Positions 1 through 6,219 of a stretch of 10,411 nt of DNA are shown one piece after another. Positions within the stretch are counted from its first letter, which is position 1. The number at the start of each line of letters is the position of its first letter. The DNA lies in the NCBI GenBank assembly GCA_024641365.1, contig JAHEDF010000099.1, positions 1-10,411 on the forward strand, in the 5' to 3' direction. Below the pieces are notes generated by a model that worked only from the letters and a program-made list of their open reading frames with translations, was not told the origin of the DNA and did no database searches. The stretch is from Planctomycetota bacterium (GTDB lineage Bacteria > Planctomycetota > UBA11346). Made by a program: the position numbers and the translations under genes.

Positions 1-1
1 C

Positions 2-88
2 CTACTTGAGTGCGATTATTGCAACCTTAGCCAGCGATTTTTGGCGCTGTTGAACGAACGATACCCACTACAAAACTTGATCAGGTAA
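2..88 (+). CDS. possible C-terminal end of a truncated upstream gene
   Basis: A plus-strand frame is open from the window edge to a TAA at 86-88, giving 28 residues with a CDYC pair followed by a helix-like stretch (SQRFLALLNERYPL). It would be the tail of a gene that starts outside the window and converges on the PhzF gene, 32 bases away. A second plus-strand frame is also open from the edge, to a stop near 51-53, so frame choice is not secure. No family can be recognised from so short a piece. The alternative is that 1-120 is simply non-coding sequence. Confidence 0.22.
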   Translation, partial: LLECDYCNLSQRFLALLNERYPLQNLIR

Positions 89-120
89 ATGACTAATAAA
101 TAAGAGGTTATGCTACTTTC

Positions 121-945
121 TTAGTGGCTCATTTGAGGTTCTAATTGCCAGGTTCCCACGAAAACTGTGCGTGCCTTGCCACGCAACAGTACTCGATCCT
201 GGCGCATAGATACCGACATATACCCACCTCGCGCGGACGCTTGGTAACAAACTAAATGTTCACGACGAAGCCGCTTCGCCCAATACGGACCGAGTGCACA
301 ATGCAGTGATCCTGTTGCCGCATCTTCAGGAATTCCCACTGCTGGCGCAAAAAACCGCGACACCACATCTATACCGTCGGCTCCCGCAGCGGTAATACCA
401 ACCCCACGATCCGCGCAATGGCGTAACGCTTCTAAATCAGGTGTAATATGCCGAACGATTTCGGCATCATTTACCTCCACAATAATATCGGAATCTGCGG
501 CAAAAACAGCTAGTGGCTGCACGCCTAATGCTGGAATTAATGCTTCCGGCGGTGACATCGGCGTCATCGACACACGTGGAAAATTTAATTCAATGCTGTC
601 AGGCAAAAGGTGTGCAGTTAAAATACCGCTGCGCGTGTTAAAGCGCAGCTCGTCACCAACAGCGGCATGGCCAAGTTGCTGCAAAGCATGCGCTGCAGCC
701 AATGTCGCGTGTCCACACAAATCCACTTCATGCAGCGGGGTGAACCAGCGCAAATTCCATTCGTGGTTGTGGTGGACAACAAAGGCAGTTTCCGCTTGTG
801 CCATTTCAGCTGCAACGCGCTGCATCCAAATAGCATCGGTCGCCCGCGATAAAACACAGACTGCTGCCGGATTTCCGCTAAATGCTTGGTCTGCAAAAGC
901 ATCAATCAAAAATAGTGGGATAGGCATCGCATCAGCCTTAGACAT
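121..945 (-). CDS. PhzF family isomerase/epimerase-like protein
   Basis: This 274-residue protein belongs to the PhzF (phenazine biosynthesis-like) family, cytosolic enzymes with two similar halves of the diaminopimelate-epimerase fold. Visible signatures are the N-terminal IDAFADQAFSGNPAAV segment, ETAFV with the likely catalytic Glu52, RWFTPLHEVDLCGHATLA (residues 67-83), and RFFAP..GIPEDAATGS in the second half (197-213). Length fits the family's usual 260-300 residues. Many PhzF proteins in genomes have unknown substrates, and no phenazine genes lie nearby, so I do not propose phenazine synthesis. The start is uncertain. Met1 has no clear ribosome binding site, whereas Met7 (position 927) is preceded by TAAGG about eight bases upstream and would begin MPIPLFLIDAF, which matches family N-termini better. 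It diverges from the secreted coiled-coil gene and stands alone. Confidence 0.93.
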   Translation of the reverse strand: MSKADAMPIPLFLIDAFADQAFSGNPAAVCVLSRATDAIWMQRVAAEMAQAETAFVVHHNHEWNLRWFTPLHEVDLCGHATLAAAHALQQLGHAAVGDELRFNTRSGILTAHLLPDSIELNFPRVSMTPMSPPEALIPALGVQPLAVFAADSDIIVEVNDAEIVRHITPDLEALRHCADRGVGITAAGADGIDVVSRFFAPAVGIPEDAATGSLHCALGPYWAKRLRREHLVCYQASARGGYMSVSMRQDRVLLRGKARTVFVGTWQLEPQMSH

Positions 946-960
946 CTTGCTGGCAACTCA

Positions 961-974
961 ACCGTGATCGCGGT
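961..974. promoter_or_regulatory. near-palindrome upstream of the PhzF gene (possible operator)
   Basis: ACCGTGATCGCGGT matches its reverse complement at 12 of 14 positions and lies about 16 bases upstream of the PhzF Met1 codon. A perfect 10-base palindrome, CTGCTAGCAG, lies at 1006-1015 in the same divergent intergenic region. Either could be a regulator binding site, but short palindromes also occur by chance and no regulator gene is adjacent. Confidence 0.2.
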
Positions 975-1049
975 GTGCGTTATCAGCACCGACCGGCATC
1001 CTCACCTGCTAGCAGCCTTCGTTTCAAACCCATGCTTTTGACCAAACCC

Positions 1050-1077
1050 TTGGCACAGCAACAAACCGCGCCATAAT
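1050..1077 (+). promoter_or_regulatory. candidate sigma-70-type promoter for the secreted coiled-coil gene
   Basis: TTGGCA at 1050-1055 and CATAAT at 1072-1077 are separated by 16 bases, each differing from the classical hexamers at one position. Transcription would start near 1084 and leave an untranslated leader of about 80 bases before the ATG at 1164. The prediction rests on consensus similarity only. Confidence 0.4.
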
Positions 1078-1163
1078 GCGTAGCATTCATAGTATCCTCA
1101 CACATGTAAGTTAAGGTCACCTTTCACGTCAGTCTCAAGCTACGGCCAATAAGGATTACACTC

Positions 1164-2240
1164 ATGTCTTATCATTTCCGTTCTTTAGTCATCGGTACAG
1201 TAATGAGCGTTTGTGGCTTTGCGCACCTGCACGCTGCTGTTGAACTGCGCGTCACGTCTGGCGATTTATACACTGGTGAAATTGTCGAAGAGACCAGCAC
1301 CACGCTGCAATTAAAACGCATGGTGATGATAAAACATAATCCCACTGAAACTATTTTAACCATTGATAAAAGTACCATTACTTCACGCAAAGAAGTTCCA
1401 TCAATGCTTGAACAATACCAAGCACGTGCTGAAAAAACTCCTGATATATTATTGCCGCAGTGTTCATTGGCTCGTTGGTGTTACGAACGTGCTTTAGTTG
1501 AACAATCATTACAGCACACGAAAAAAGCTGAGAAATTAGACTCTAATAATCCCATCGTTACTAAATTATATGAAGATCTTGGTTATGTTCGTGAAGGTAA
1601 CAGCTGGGTATCCCAAGAAGAGTATTTAGCGAAAACAGGCAAGGTGAATGTTGGCGGCACCATCATGACCAAAGAAGAAGCCGCCGCTGCAAAAGAACAA
1701 ATTTTGACCAATAGTTCCAAAGCCCGGTTAGAACAGCAAATTCGTGATGCTGAATGGTTAATTAAAAACAGCGAATCAAAAGTTGCAGAATATACACAAG
1801 AACGCGATAAAGCGAAGGCCGATGAAGCAAAAGCTAAATCAGAAGCGGCTGGTGCAAAAAATCGTGCGGAAGCATTAGCGAAGCGTATGGATGAACGTAA
1901 TAAGGCTGGCAGACAAAATCTTCGCACACAAGATCGATCAGGCTATGACCAAGCAGCCATTGCAGAAGCAACCAAAACATATCAAAAGGCAAGCGCTGAC
2001 GAGAAAAAAGCCACACGCGAAAAAGAAACGGCGGAAGGTAAACTAGAGAAATATAAAATATCACTCGAAAAAGCGAAAAAGGAATTACCAGGACTGAAAA
2101 AACAATTAGCTGAGTTAACTGGTGAATCAGCGGAAGAAACACCAGCAAAAGAAAGAGAAAAGGAAAGCGGCAAAGCCCAGGAAGAAAAGAAAGATGGCAA
2201 CAGAGAAAAATCCGGTAGCCGCTTTGGCGACTTAAAATAA
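1164..2240 (+). CDS. secreted lysine/glutamate-rich coiled-coil protein with N-terminal beta domain
   Basis: Not a recognised named family. The 358-residue product starts with a likely Sec signal peptide (residues 1-24; hydrophobic core LVIGTVMSVCGFA, cleavage probably after HLHA). Residues about 25-75 are beta-rich (VELRVTSGDLYTGEIVEE). Residues about 90-160 look like a helical repeat ending in LGYVREGNSWVSQEEYLAK, a segment style I associate with planctomycete hypothetical proteins. From about 165 to 325 the sequence is almost pure Lys/Glu/Ala/Gln heptad-like helix, a predicted long coiled coil, and the tail is charged and probably disordered (EKKDGNREKSGSRFGDLK). The ATG is preceded by AAGGAT at a suitable distance. 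A strong intrinsic terminator follows directly, so it is probably monocistronic. An envelope structural or scaffold role is plausible but is inference. Confidence 0.88.
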   Translation: MSYHFRSLVIGTVMSVCGFAHLHAAVELRVTSGDLYTGEIVEETSTTLQLKRMVMIKHNPTETILTIDKSTITSRKEVPSMLEQYQARAEKTPDILLPQCSLARWCYERALVEQSLQHTKKAEKLDSNNPIVTKLYEDLGYVREGNSWVSQEEYLAKTGKVNVGGTIMTKEEAAAAKEQILTNSSKARLEQQIRDAEWLIKNSESKVAEYTQERDKAKADEAKAKSEAAGAKNRAEALAKRMDERNKAGRQNLRTQDRSGYDQAAIAEATKTYQKASADEKKATREKETAEGKLEKYKISLEKAKKELPGLKKQLAELTGESAEETPAKEREKESGKAQEEKKDGNREKSGSRFGDLK

Positions 2241-2260
2241 GTTAATCTGTTAAAAAACTT

Positions 2261-2301
2261 ACCCTGCCATTTTATTTGTATGAAATGGCAGGGTATTTTT
2301 T
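2261..2301 (+). terminator. strong intrinsic terminator after the coiled-coil gene
   Basis: A perfect 12-base-pair stem (ACCCTGCCATTT at 2261-2272 with AAATGGCAGGGT at 2283-2294) encloses a 10-base loop and is followed by TATTTTTT. It begins 20 bases after the stop codon at 2240. An A-run at 2252-2257 on the other side would let it also act on minus-strand transcripts. Confidence 0.93.
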
Positions 2302-2391
2302 AGCTATCGATAAAGTTATTCACAATTCCTCGTCGTCATTTACACGCCTACTCACGGCATGGTAGACACGACATGCATGTATAAGGTTTGC

Positions 2392-2421
2392 TTGACGACC
2401 ATGTTTTTTGTGAGGTATATT
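2392..2421 (+). promoter_or_regulatory. candidate sigma-70-type promoter of the intergenic RNA
   Basis: TTGACG at 2392-2397 and TATATT at 2416-2421 are separated by 18 bases, a close match to the vegetative consensus. The expected start, near 2428, coincides with the first base of a sequence whose 5' end can pair with its own 3' end. No open reading frame follows on this strand, so the promoter appears to drive a non-coding transcript. Confidence 0.55.
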
Positions 2422-2427
2422 TTCACA

Positions 2428-2610
2428 GGAAAGGACGCTAAGCCCACCAGATAGCACACCACCAGAGCGCTGGGAGACCCACCTCGCCTATCTACCTTGG
2501 CAAAAGTCCTGCTGAATTCTGGATGAAACCCTTTCGGGCCGCAATCTGGTCATCTTAGTCCGCTTTCCCCCGCCAATCGCCAGCCCACTCGGGCTGGCGA
2601 TTGTGGTTTA
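2428..2610 (+). ncRNA. candidate structured non-coding RNA, family not recognised
   Basis: A transcript from about 2428 would have its ends paired: GGAAAG (2428-2433) with CTTTCC (2563-2568), CTAAG (2438-2442) with CTTAG (2554-2558), ACCAGAT (2446-2452) with ATCTGGT (2544-2550), and possibly CCAGA (2462-2466) with TCTGG (2519-2523). That makes a rod with a large terminal loop. Small local hairpins are also possible (CCAG-AGCG-CTGG at 2462-2473; CCC-TTTC-GGG at 2529-2538), and AGATAG (2449-2454) could instead pair with CTATCT (2488-2493). The unit is bounded by a promoter and a GC-rich hairpin and lies between two convergent genes, so it is not a leader of either. I looked for 6S, SRP, RNase P, tmRNA and common riboswitch motifs and found none, although the rod shape and length of about 180 nt resemble 6S RNA. 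The fold was made by eye. Confidence 0.5.
2574..2610 (+). terminator. hairpin ending the intergenic RNA
   Basis: CAATCGCCAGCCC (2574-2586) and GGGCTGGCGATTG (2591-2603) form a perfect 13-base-pair stem with a four-base loop (ACTC). The following bases, TGGTTTAATG, make only a weak U-tract, so termination may be partial or the hairpin may mainly protect the 3' end. Confidence 0.65.
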
Positions 2611-2641
2611 ATGCACTTGCACGTAGGCAAATAATTTTAGC

Positions 2642-2671
2642 AAATAAATGTGCTGCTAAGCTTATTTATTT
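2642..2671 (-). terminator. AT-rich hairpin at the end of the FecR/PA14 gene
   Basis: AAATAAAT (2642-2649) is inversely repeated at 2664-2671, with an inner GCT/AGC stem (2652-2654 with 2659-2661). Read on the minus strand it overlaps the stop codon of the FecR/PA14 gene. The stem is AT-rich and no clean T-run follows, so terminator function is tentative. Confidence 0.35.
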
Positions 2672-4042
2672 TGCGAGGTCGCTCGCTATGGATTCTTTAT
2701 CCGTAGATAAACGTTCAACCGGAACAATTTCTACATTTTGACTTGGGCTGACCCACACCATACGGATCAACATCCCTGATTTCGGCTGCTTATATTCGAC
2801 GCGGATTTGATGGCGCTTACTGGCATCTAAATTAACTGCTGCTTGGTGGTCGCCAATGCGTTGTGATTCCCATGCATTGATCAATAGTTTTTCGTCTAGA
2901 TACATACGTACGCCAGCATCAGCTCGAATAGTTATTAAATATTTTTCACTAAACAGTGGCTGCAAATAGCCATCCCAGCGCACCATGAAATTCGACTGAC
3001 GTTGAGCTGGGGAACTTGCTTCTAAACCAAGATCAGCACTTATGCTCGGCTCAATACGTTCGAATAATTTTTCGTTGAGATTATCTCCAGCAAAATACAT
3101 CGCACGTAATCCTGGACGATAATCTTTTGCCACTTGCACCGCTCGCGGTGCTAAAGGACGCGCAATCGGAACTTGGTTGTCCATGACTGTTGCGTAGTGC
3201 CCAGTTGGTACTTCGATGCGCGTCTGTTTTTTCATGTCGGTAATAGCCACTAAACCATGATCAACTTCTAAACGCGTTGTTTCCAGGGAATCAGTAAATT
3301 CTAAAGTGAGTTCAGTGCCCAATACGACCGCCTCGGCATTGGGCGTCCGTAATATCATGGGGGCACCAACTGGTTGTTTTGTAACACTCGCGCTTACGCG
3401 TCCAGTACGTATCGCTAAGAGTTTAGCCTTCGATTTATTGGTATCAATTTTAAGATCAGAGTGTTGGTGAATGCGCACTTCTGTCTTATCTGCGTATACC
3501 AATTTTGAGGAACCACCATCGTTTACTTCAATGCGATCGCCTGGAAATAATTGCAATCCAGCTTTTCCAACCTGAAATTTATTATTATGCACGACAACCA
3601 CATCACCAGTAGAGCTCGATAACATCGCCACCGAAGCCGGCACCTGATTGTGCGACGGCGGCGTCAACATCACTACGACTGCAATACAAGCTGCCAACGC
3701 CGCTGTCGGTATTACGAAACTCATAACGCGACGCGTGCGCGGACGTACCGATGAGAAACGCAATGACGGGCGATGTTTACGATTGAGGGTTAATTCTTCG
3801 TTTAATCCGCGGTTGCTGCTGTCGACCTCTAAATTCTCCACGATGGCTGCACTACTATTAGCGGTAATTTGACGCGCCGCTTCTGACATTAATTCCCACT
3901 CTTGTAAAATCGTCACAAAACGAGCACGCATATCCTTACTGGATGCTAAAACACGTTTTAATTCCGCCATACTTTCTTCGGTCAGACGATTAGCCAAATA
4001 ATCTTCAAATAGTGCATCATAATCTACAGTTGATTTACTCAT
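2666..4042 (-). CDS. FecR-type transmembrane regulator (putative anti-sigma) with C-terminal PA14 domain
   Basis: The 458-residue protein is a single-pass membrane protein. Residues 1-60 (DYDALFEDYLANRLTEESMAELKRVL region) resemble the cytosolic N-terminus of FecR-like regulators, which binds an ECF sigma factor. A basic stretch (about 88-106) precedes one hydrophobic segment (about 107-127), so the positive-inside rule places the rest outside the cytoplasm. Residues about 139-290 are a FecR-type beta domain (STGDVVVV, GDRIEVNDGGSSKLVYADKT, LRTPNAEAVVLGTELTLEF). Residues about 309-446 resemble a PA14 domain (GLRAMYFAGDNL, NFMVRWDGYLQP, VRMYLDEKLLINAW), a fold often linked to carbohydrate binding. 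The ATG overlaps the stop of the upstream sigma-factor gene by four bases (ATGA), so the two are translationally coupled. The pairing suggests an envelope sensor, possibly of a glycan ligand; the ligand is unknown. Nothing follows it on the same strand. Confidence 0.88.
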   Translation of the reverse strand: MSKSTVDYDALFEDYLANRLTEESMAELKRVLASSKDMRARFVTILQEWELMSEAARQITANSSAAIVENLEVDSSNRGLNEELTLNRKHRPSLRFSSVRPRTRRVMSFVIPTAALAACIAVVVMLTPPSHNQVPASVAMLSSSTGDVVVVHNNKFQVGKAGLQLFPGDRIEVNDGGSSKLVYADKTEVRIHQHSDLKIDTNKSKAKLLAIRTGRVSASVTKQPVGAPMILRTPNAEAVVLGTELTLEFTDSLETTRLEVDHGLVAITDMKKQTRIEVPTGHYATVMDNQVPIARPLAPRAVQVAKDYRPGLRAMYFAGDNLNEKLFERIEPSISADLGLEASSPAQRQSNFMVRWDGYLQPLFSEKYLITIRADAGVRMYLDEKLLINAWESQRIGDHQAAVNLDASKRHQIRVEYKQPKSGMLIRMVWVSPSQNVEIVPVERLSTDKESIASDLAK

Positions 4043-4689
4043 GGGCGAATTCCCTGTCTTTCCAAACGCTTACTTAAGCAAGTGCGTAATTTATCACGCA
4101 ATCGTGATAACATTAATCGTATGGCATTTACGCTGCGGCCATGACGGTCCGCTAAAGTTTCACATGATTCCTGCTGCCAATAAAAACCGGCGAGCAGATT
4201 TAAATTAAATTGGTTTAAGCGCGACATGCATTCGCGCAAAGAAACACTCATTTGCCGTTGTTGTTCTGCAAAATGGTCGTTTAAATTTTCTTTCATCGCT
4301 TGCTCTACTAAATCTAATAAATCTTGATCTGGCGTTGATGTTTCACGACCGCGGGTGCGAATTGCTTCTAATGTTTTAAAATGCACAATTTGTCGAACCC
4401 ATAAAAATATGCCCTGTTCATTGGTCAGGTCTTGCCATTTATTCATGACGACCAAGTACGCTTCTTGCACCACGTCTTCTGCCAACGTCCAATTACGCAA
4501 CATGGCATATGAATAACTCAGTAATGCATCGCGATATTGAAAAGCCGCCTTCACCACATCATCGCGTGAGTGCAATTTTGCGGCACTGTCTTGAGTAGAG
4601 CCAGCTTGAGTAGAGCCAGCCTGAGCAGAACTCAGACCGTTTGCGATCTGGCGAGCTGGATCAGGTTCAGATGATGGCGTTGTCGTCAC
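4039..4689 (-). CDS. ECF-type RNA polymerase sigma factor
   Basis: A 216-residue sigma-70-family protein with only regions 2 and 4, as in ECF sigma factors. Region 2 spans about residues 46-112 (SYAMLRNWTLAEDVVQEAYL is the core, then FLWVRQIVHFKTLEAIR). Region 4 spans about 148-210, with the helix-turn-helix in SCETLADRHGRSVNAIRLML. It resembles the sigma-70 subfamily expanded in planctomycetes and verrucomicrobia. The start is GTG, supported by GAGGA seven bases upstream. The first 40 residues are an extra low-complexity segment containing a duplicated QAGST unit. The product should direct RNA polymerase to promoters controlled by the coupled FecR/PA14 protein encoded directly downstream. 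No target promoter can be assigned from this window. Confidence 0.92.
   Translation of the reverse strand: MTTTPSSEPDPARQIANGLSSAQAGSTQAGSTQDSAAKLHSRDDVVKAAFQYRDALLSYSYAMLRNWTLAEDVVQEAYLVVMNKWQDLTNEQGIFLWVRQIVHFKTLEAIRTRGRETSTPDQDLLDLVEQAMKENLNDHFAEQQRQMSVSLRECMSRLNQFNLNLLAGFYWQQESCETLADRHGRSVNAIRLMLSRLRDKLRTCLSKRLERQGIRP
4591..4620 (-). repeat. 15-base tandem repeat inside the sigma-factor gene
   Basis: TTGAGTAGAGCCAGC occurs twice exactly (4591-4605 and 4606-4620), and a decayed third unit starts at 4621. Because the unit is 15 bases, it adds five residues per copy (QAGST on the minus strand) without breaking the frame. It lies in the non-conserved N-terminal extension, before region 2. 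Confidence 0.9.
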
Positions 4690-5211
4690 AAATAATTCCT
4701 CATCTAACTAATGCACTTTCTGCTGCGGTCATGTCGATGAAACAGGACGTTATTTCTTATAACAAATAGCCACCAACCGGTGCTTAATTGCTTGGATGAG
4801 CGTGGCGCGTTGAGGTAAACAGCCAATCGTTGCCTGCCCTGGTTGAGCGCACGTGAGGAACACGCTCTTAACCACTTAGCAATCAACCATTTATGCTACT
4901 AGGGCGCTGCGAAAATTGCAGCCGTGGTAAATCGGATTGTTGAGAAAATGAACAGGCGCTAGGCGATAGCCAAATGATACTAATTCCGCCCCACATCATC
5001 CGTATTGGCAACAGATTAACATGGAGAACCAGAGAACCGAAGAGAAAAGCTGAGCTATTTCAATAACCACACGATTTCCACCTTAGTGTTTCTCCGGTTC
5101 TCCGGTTCTCCGGTCCTCCATGTAAGTGTTTTATTATTTAGGATAGAGTGAGCCCAAATTGGTATGAAGAGCAATTTCGGCCGCTGGTAAGTAAATCGTC
5201 ACCGAAACACG
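4690..5211. other. 522-base intergenic region between XerD and the sigma factor
   Basis: No convincing gene is visible. It should hold the promoter of the sigma-factor operon, but I find no good hexamer pair: TATAAG lies upstream of the GTG on the minus strand without a well-placed -35 box. Its one clear structure is the inverted repeat at 5019-5123. A 60-codon minus-strand frame at 4704-4886 lacks a ribosome binding site and recognisable features and is probably not a gene. Confidence 0.6.
5019..5123 (-). repeat. imperfect inverted repeat made of 8-base GGAGAACC-like units
   Basis: The left arm (5019-5042) and the reverse complement of the right arm (5100-5123) agree at 21 of 24 positions, both beginning ACATGGAG. 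The right arm contains three successive 8-base units of the GGAGAACC type, and the repeat pattern continues inward to 5091. The arms enclose about 57 bases. All three differences become G-U pairs if the minus strand is transcribed, so minus-strand RNA could form an uninterrupted 24-base-pair helix. It lies downstream of XerD and upstream of the sigma factor, in their sense orientation. No target-site duplication is visible at the edges. Confidence 0.8.
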
Positions 5212-6114
5212 TTAGGAACGTGGATGAAACTTGCGATGGACTTCGACCAACCGTTTGGCGTCCACATGCGTATAGCGTTGCGTGGTAGTCAAATTGGCAT
5301 GGCCAAGTAATTCTTGCACGGAGCGCAAATCCGCGCCCCCTTCCAATAAATGGGTCGCAAAGCTGTGTCGCAATAAATGTGTGTAGACTGGTTTATGTAA
5401 TCCAGCACGTACACCGGCATCACGCACAATTTTCCATAAAGCCTGTCGCGTTAATGGCGTCCCTCGTTTGCTAAGTAATAAACGCGATTGTTTTTGTTGT
5501 GGATCTAATTTCGGACGCAAATCCTGTAAATAACGACGCAATGCTGAACGCGCACGTTCACCAAGCGGAACCATGCGTTCTTTATTTCCTTTTCCTAATA
5601 ATTTTACTAACGCGCCATGTTCACGTAAATCATCAACATGCATATTGGCGACTTCACTAGCGCGTCCGCCACAGGCATATAATAATTCCATGGCTAAACG
5701 GTCGCGTAAAAATAACGGGCCGTCATCAACGGCATGTAATAAGCGCTCAACTTCATCAACCGATAAGACATCTGGCAGCGCATTCCATAATTTTGGCATT
5801 TGCGCTAATTGAATGCGATCTTTGCTGAGATGTTTTTCCACAATTAAATACCGCGCATACATACGCAGCGACACTAAGAGACGCACGAGTGATGCTGGCG
5901 CCAAAGAACGCTCATCGCGCAACCACGCTAATAAACGCCCGACTTCATCTGGACCAATATTGGCAATATCCAAGTCGAGCGCTTGTAAGCCGGTATACAC
6001 CAAGGCTAAATCACGTTTGTATGCCGCAATGGTATTTGCCGACAAACTCAACTCGAGTCGACAATATCCCAAAAAGGCCATACGCACATCTAGCATAGCT
6101 ATGGGTGTGGGCAT
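5212..6114 (-). CDS. xerD: XerD-type site-specific tyrosine recombinase
   Basis: A 300-residue tyrosine recombinase of the Xer type, the family that with its partner XerC resolves chromosome dimers at the dif site. Residues about 8-95 form the N-terminal SAM-like DNA-binding domain (ELSLSANTIAAYKRDL), and 115-300 the catalytic domain. All expected catalytic residues are visible: Arg151 (ACGGRASE), Lys175 (GKGNKERMVPL), His246 and Arg249 (HLLRHSFATHLL), His272 (LLGHANL) and the nucleophile Tyr281 (QRYTHV). The ending THV..RLVEVHRKFHPR resembles XerD more than XerC. Full length fits the family. Met1 lacks a clear Shine-Dalgarno sequence, and Met7 or Met12 are possible alternatives. It starts 63 bases after the stop of the TPR-redoxin gene on the same strand and may be co-transcribed. 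No dif-like site was recognised. Confidence 0.93.
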   Translation of the reverse strand: MPTPIAMLDVRMAFLGYCRLELSLSANTIAAYKRDLALVYTGLQALDLDIANIGPDEVGRLLAWLRDERSLAPASLVRLLVSLRMYARYLIVEKHLSKDRIQLAQMPKLWNALPDVLSVDEVERLLHAVDDGPLFLRDRLAMELLYACGGRASEVANMHVDDLREHGALVKLLGKGNKERMVPLGERARSALRRYLQDLRPKLDPQQKQSRLLLSKRGTPLTRQALWKIVRDAGVRAGLHKPVYTHLLRHSFATHLLEGGADLRSVQELLGHANLTTTQRYTHVDAKRLVEVHRKFHPRS

Positions 6115-6156
6115 GGCGTAAAAATGTCAATTTATGATTGCGCACAGCAATACGCA

Positions 6157-6219
6157 TAGTGCCAACAAACGTTGGCTCTATGCATCGTCAGGAAGTTTAT
6201 TTTTTAGTGCCAACAAACG
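6157..6219. repeat. 15-base direct repeat flanking the TPR-redoxin stop codon
   Basis: TAGTGCCAACAAACG occurs at 6157-6171 and again at 6205-6219, followed by TTGGCT and CTTGGCT respectively. The second copy is coding sequence for the last residues of the redoxin domain, and the first lies just after the stop. It looks like a remnant of a short duplication of the gene end. The outer copy also forms a small hairpin, GCCAAC-AAAC-GTTGGC (6161-6176). Confidence 0.75.

Noticed and set aside
593..967. Plus-strand open frame opposite the PhzF gene
   Set aside because: Antisense shadow of a clearly coding minus-strand gene, with no recognisable protein features.
1834..2148. Minus-strand open frame opposite the coiled-coil gene
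   Set aside because: Its hydrophobic composition is the expected reverse reading of a Lys/Glu/Ala-rich gene. No start signal.
2428..2570. Known RNA families: 6S, SRP, RNase P, tmRNA, hammerhead ribozyme (CTGA...GAAAC at about 2513-2529)
   Set aside because: The conserved cores were not found. The hammerhead-like words lack the CUGAUGA core and the proper stems. Overall shape alone does not justify a 6S assignment.
4704..4886. 60-codon minus-strand open frame upstream of the sigma factor
   Set aside because: No ribosome binding site and no signal, motif or recognisable domain. It lies in the probable leader/promoter region of the sigma operon.
5019..5123. Transposon-derived MITE or XerCD recombination site next to xerD
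   Set aside because: No target-site duplication at the edges and no 11-6-11 dif-like arrangement. The 8-base periodic arms fit a repeat element better.
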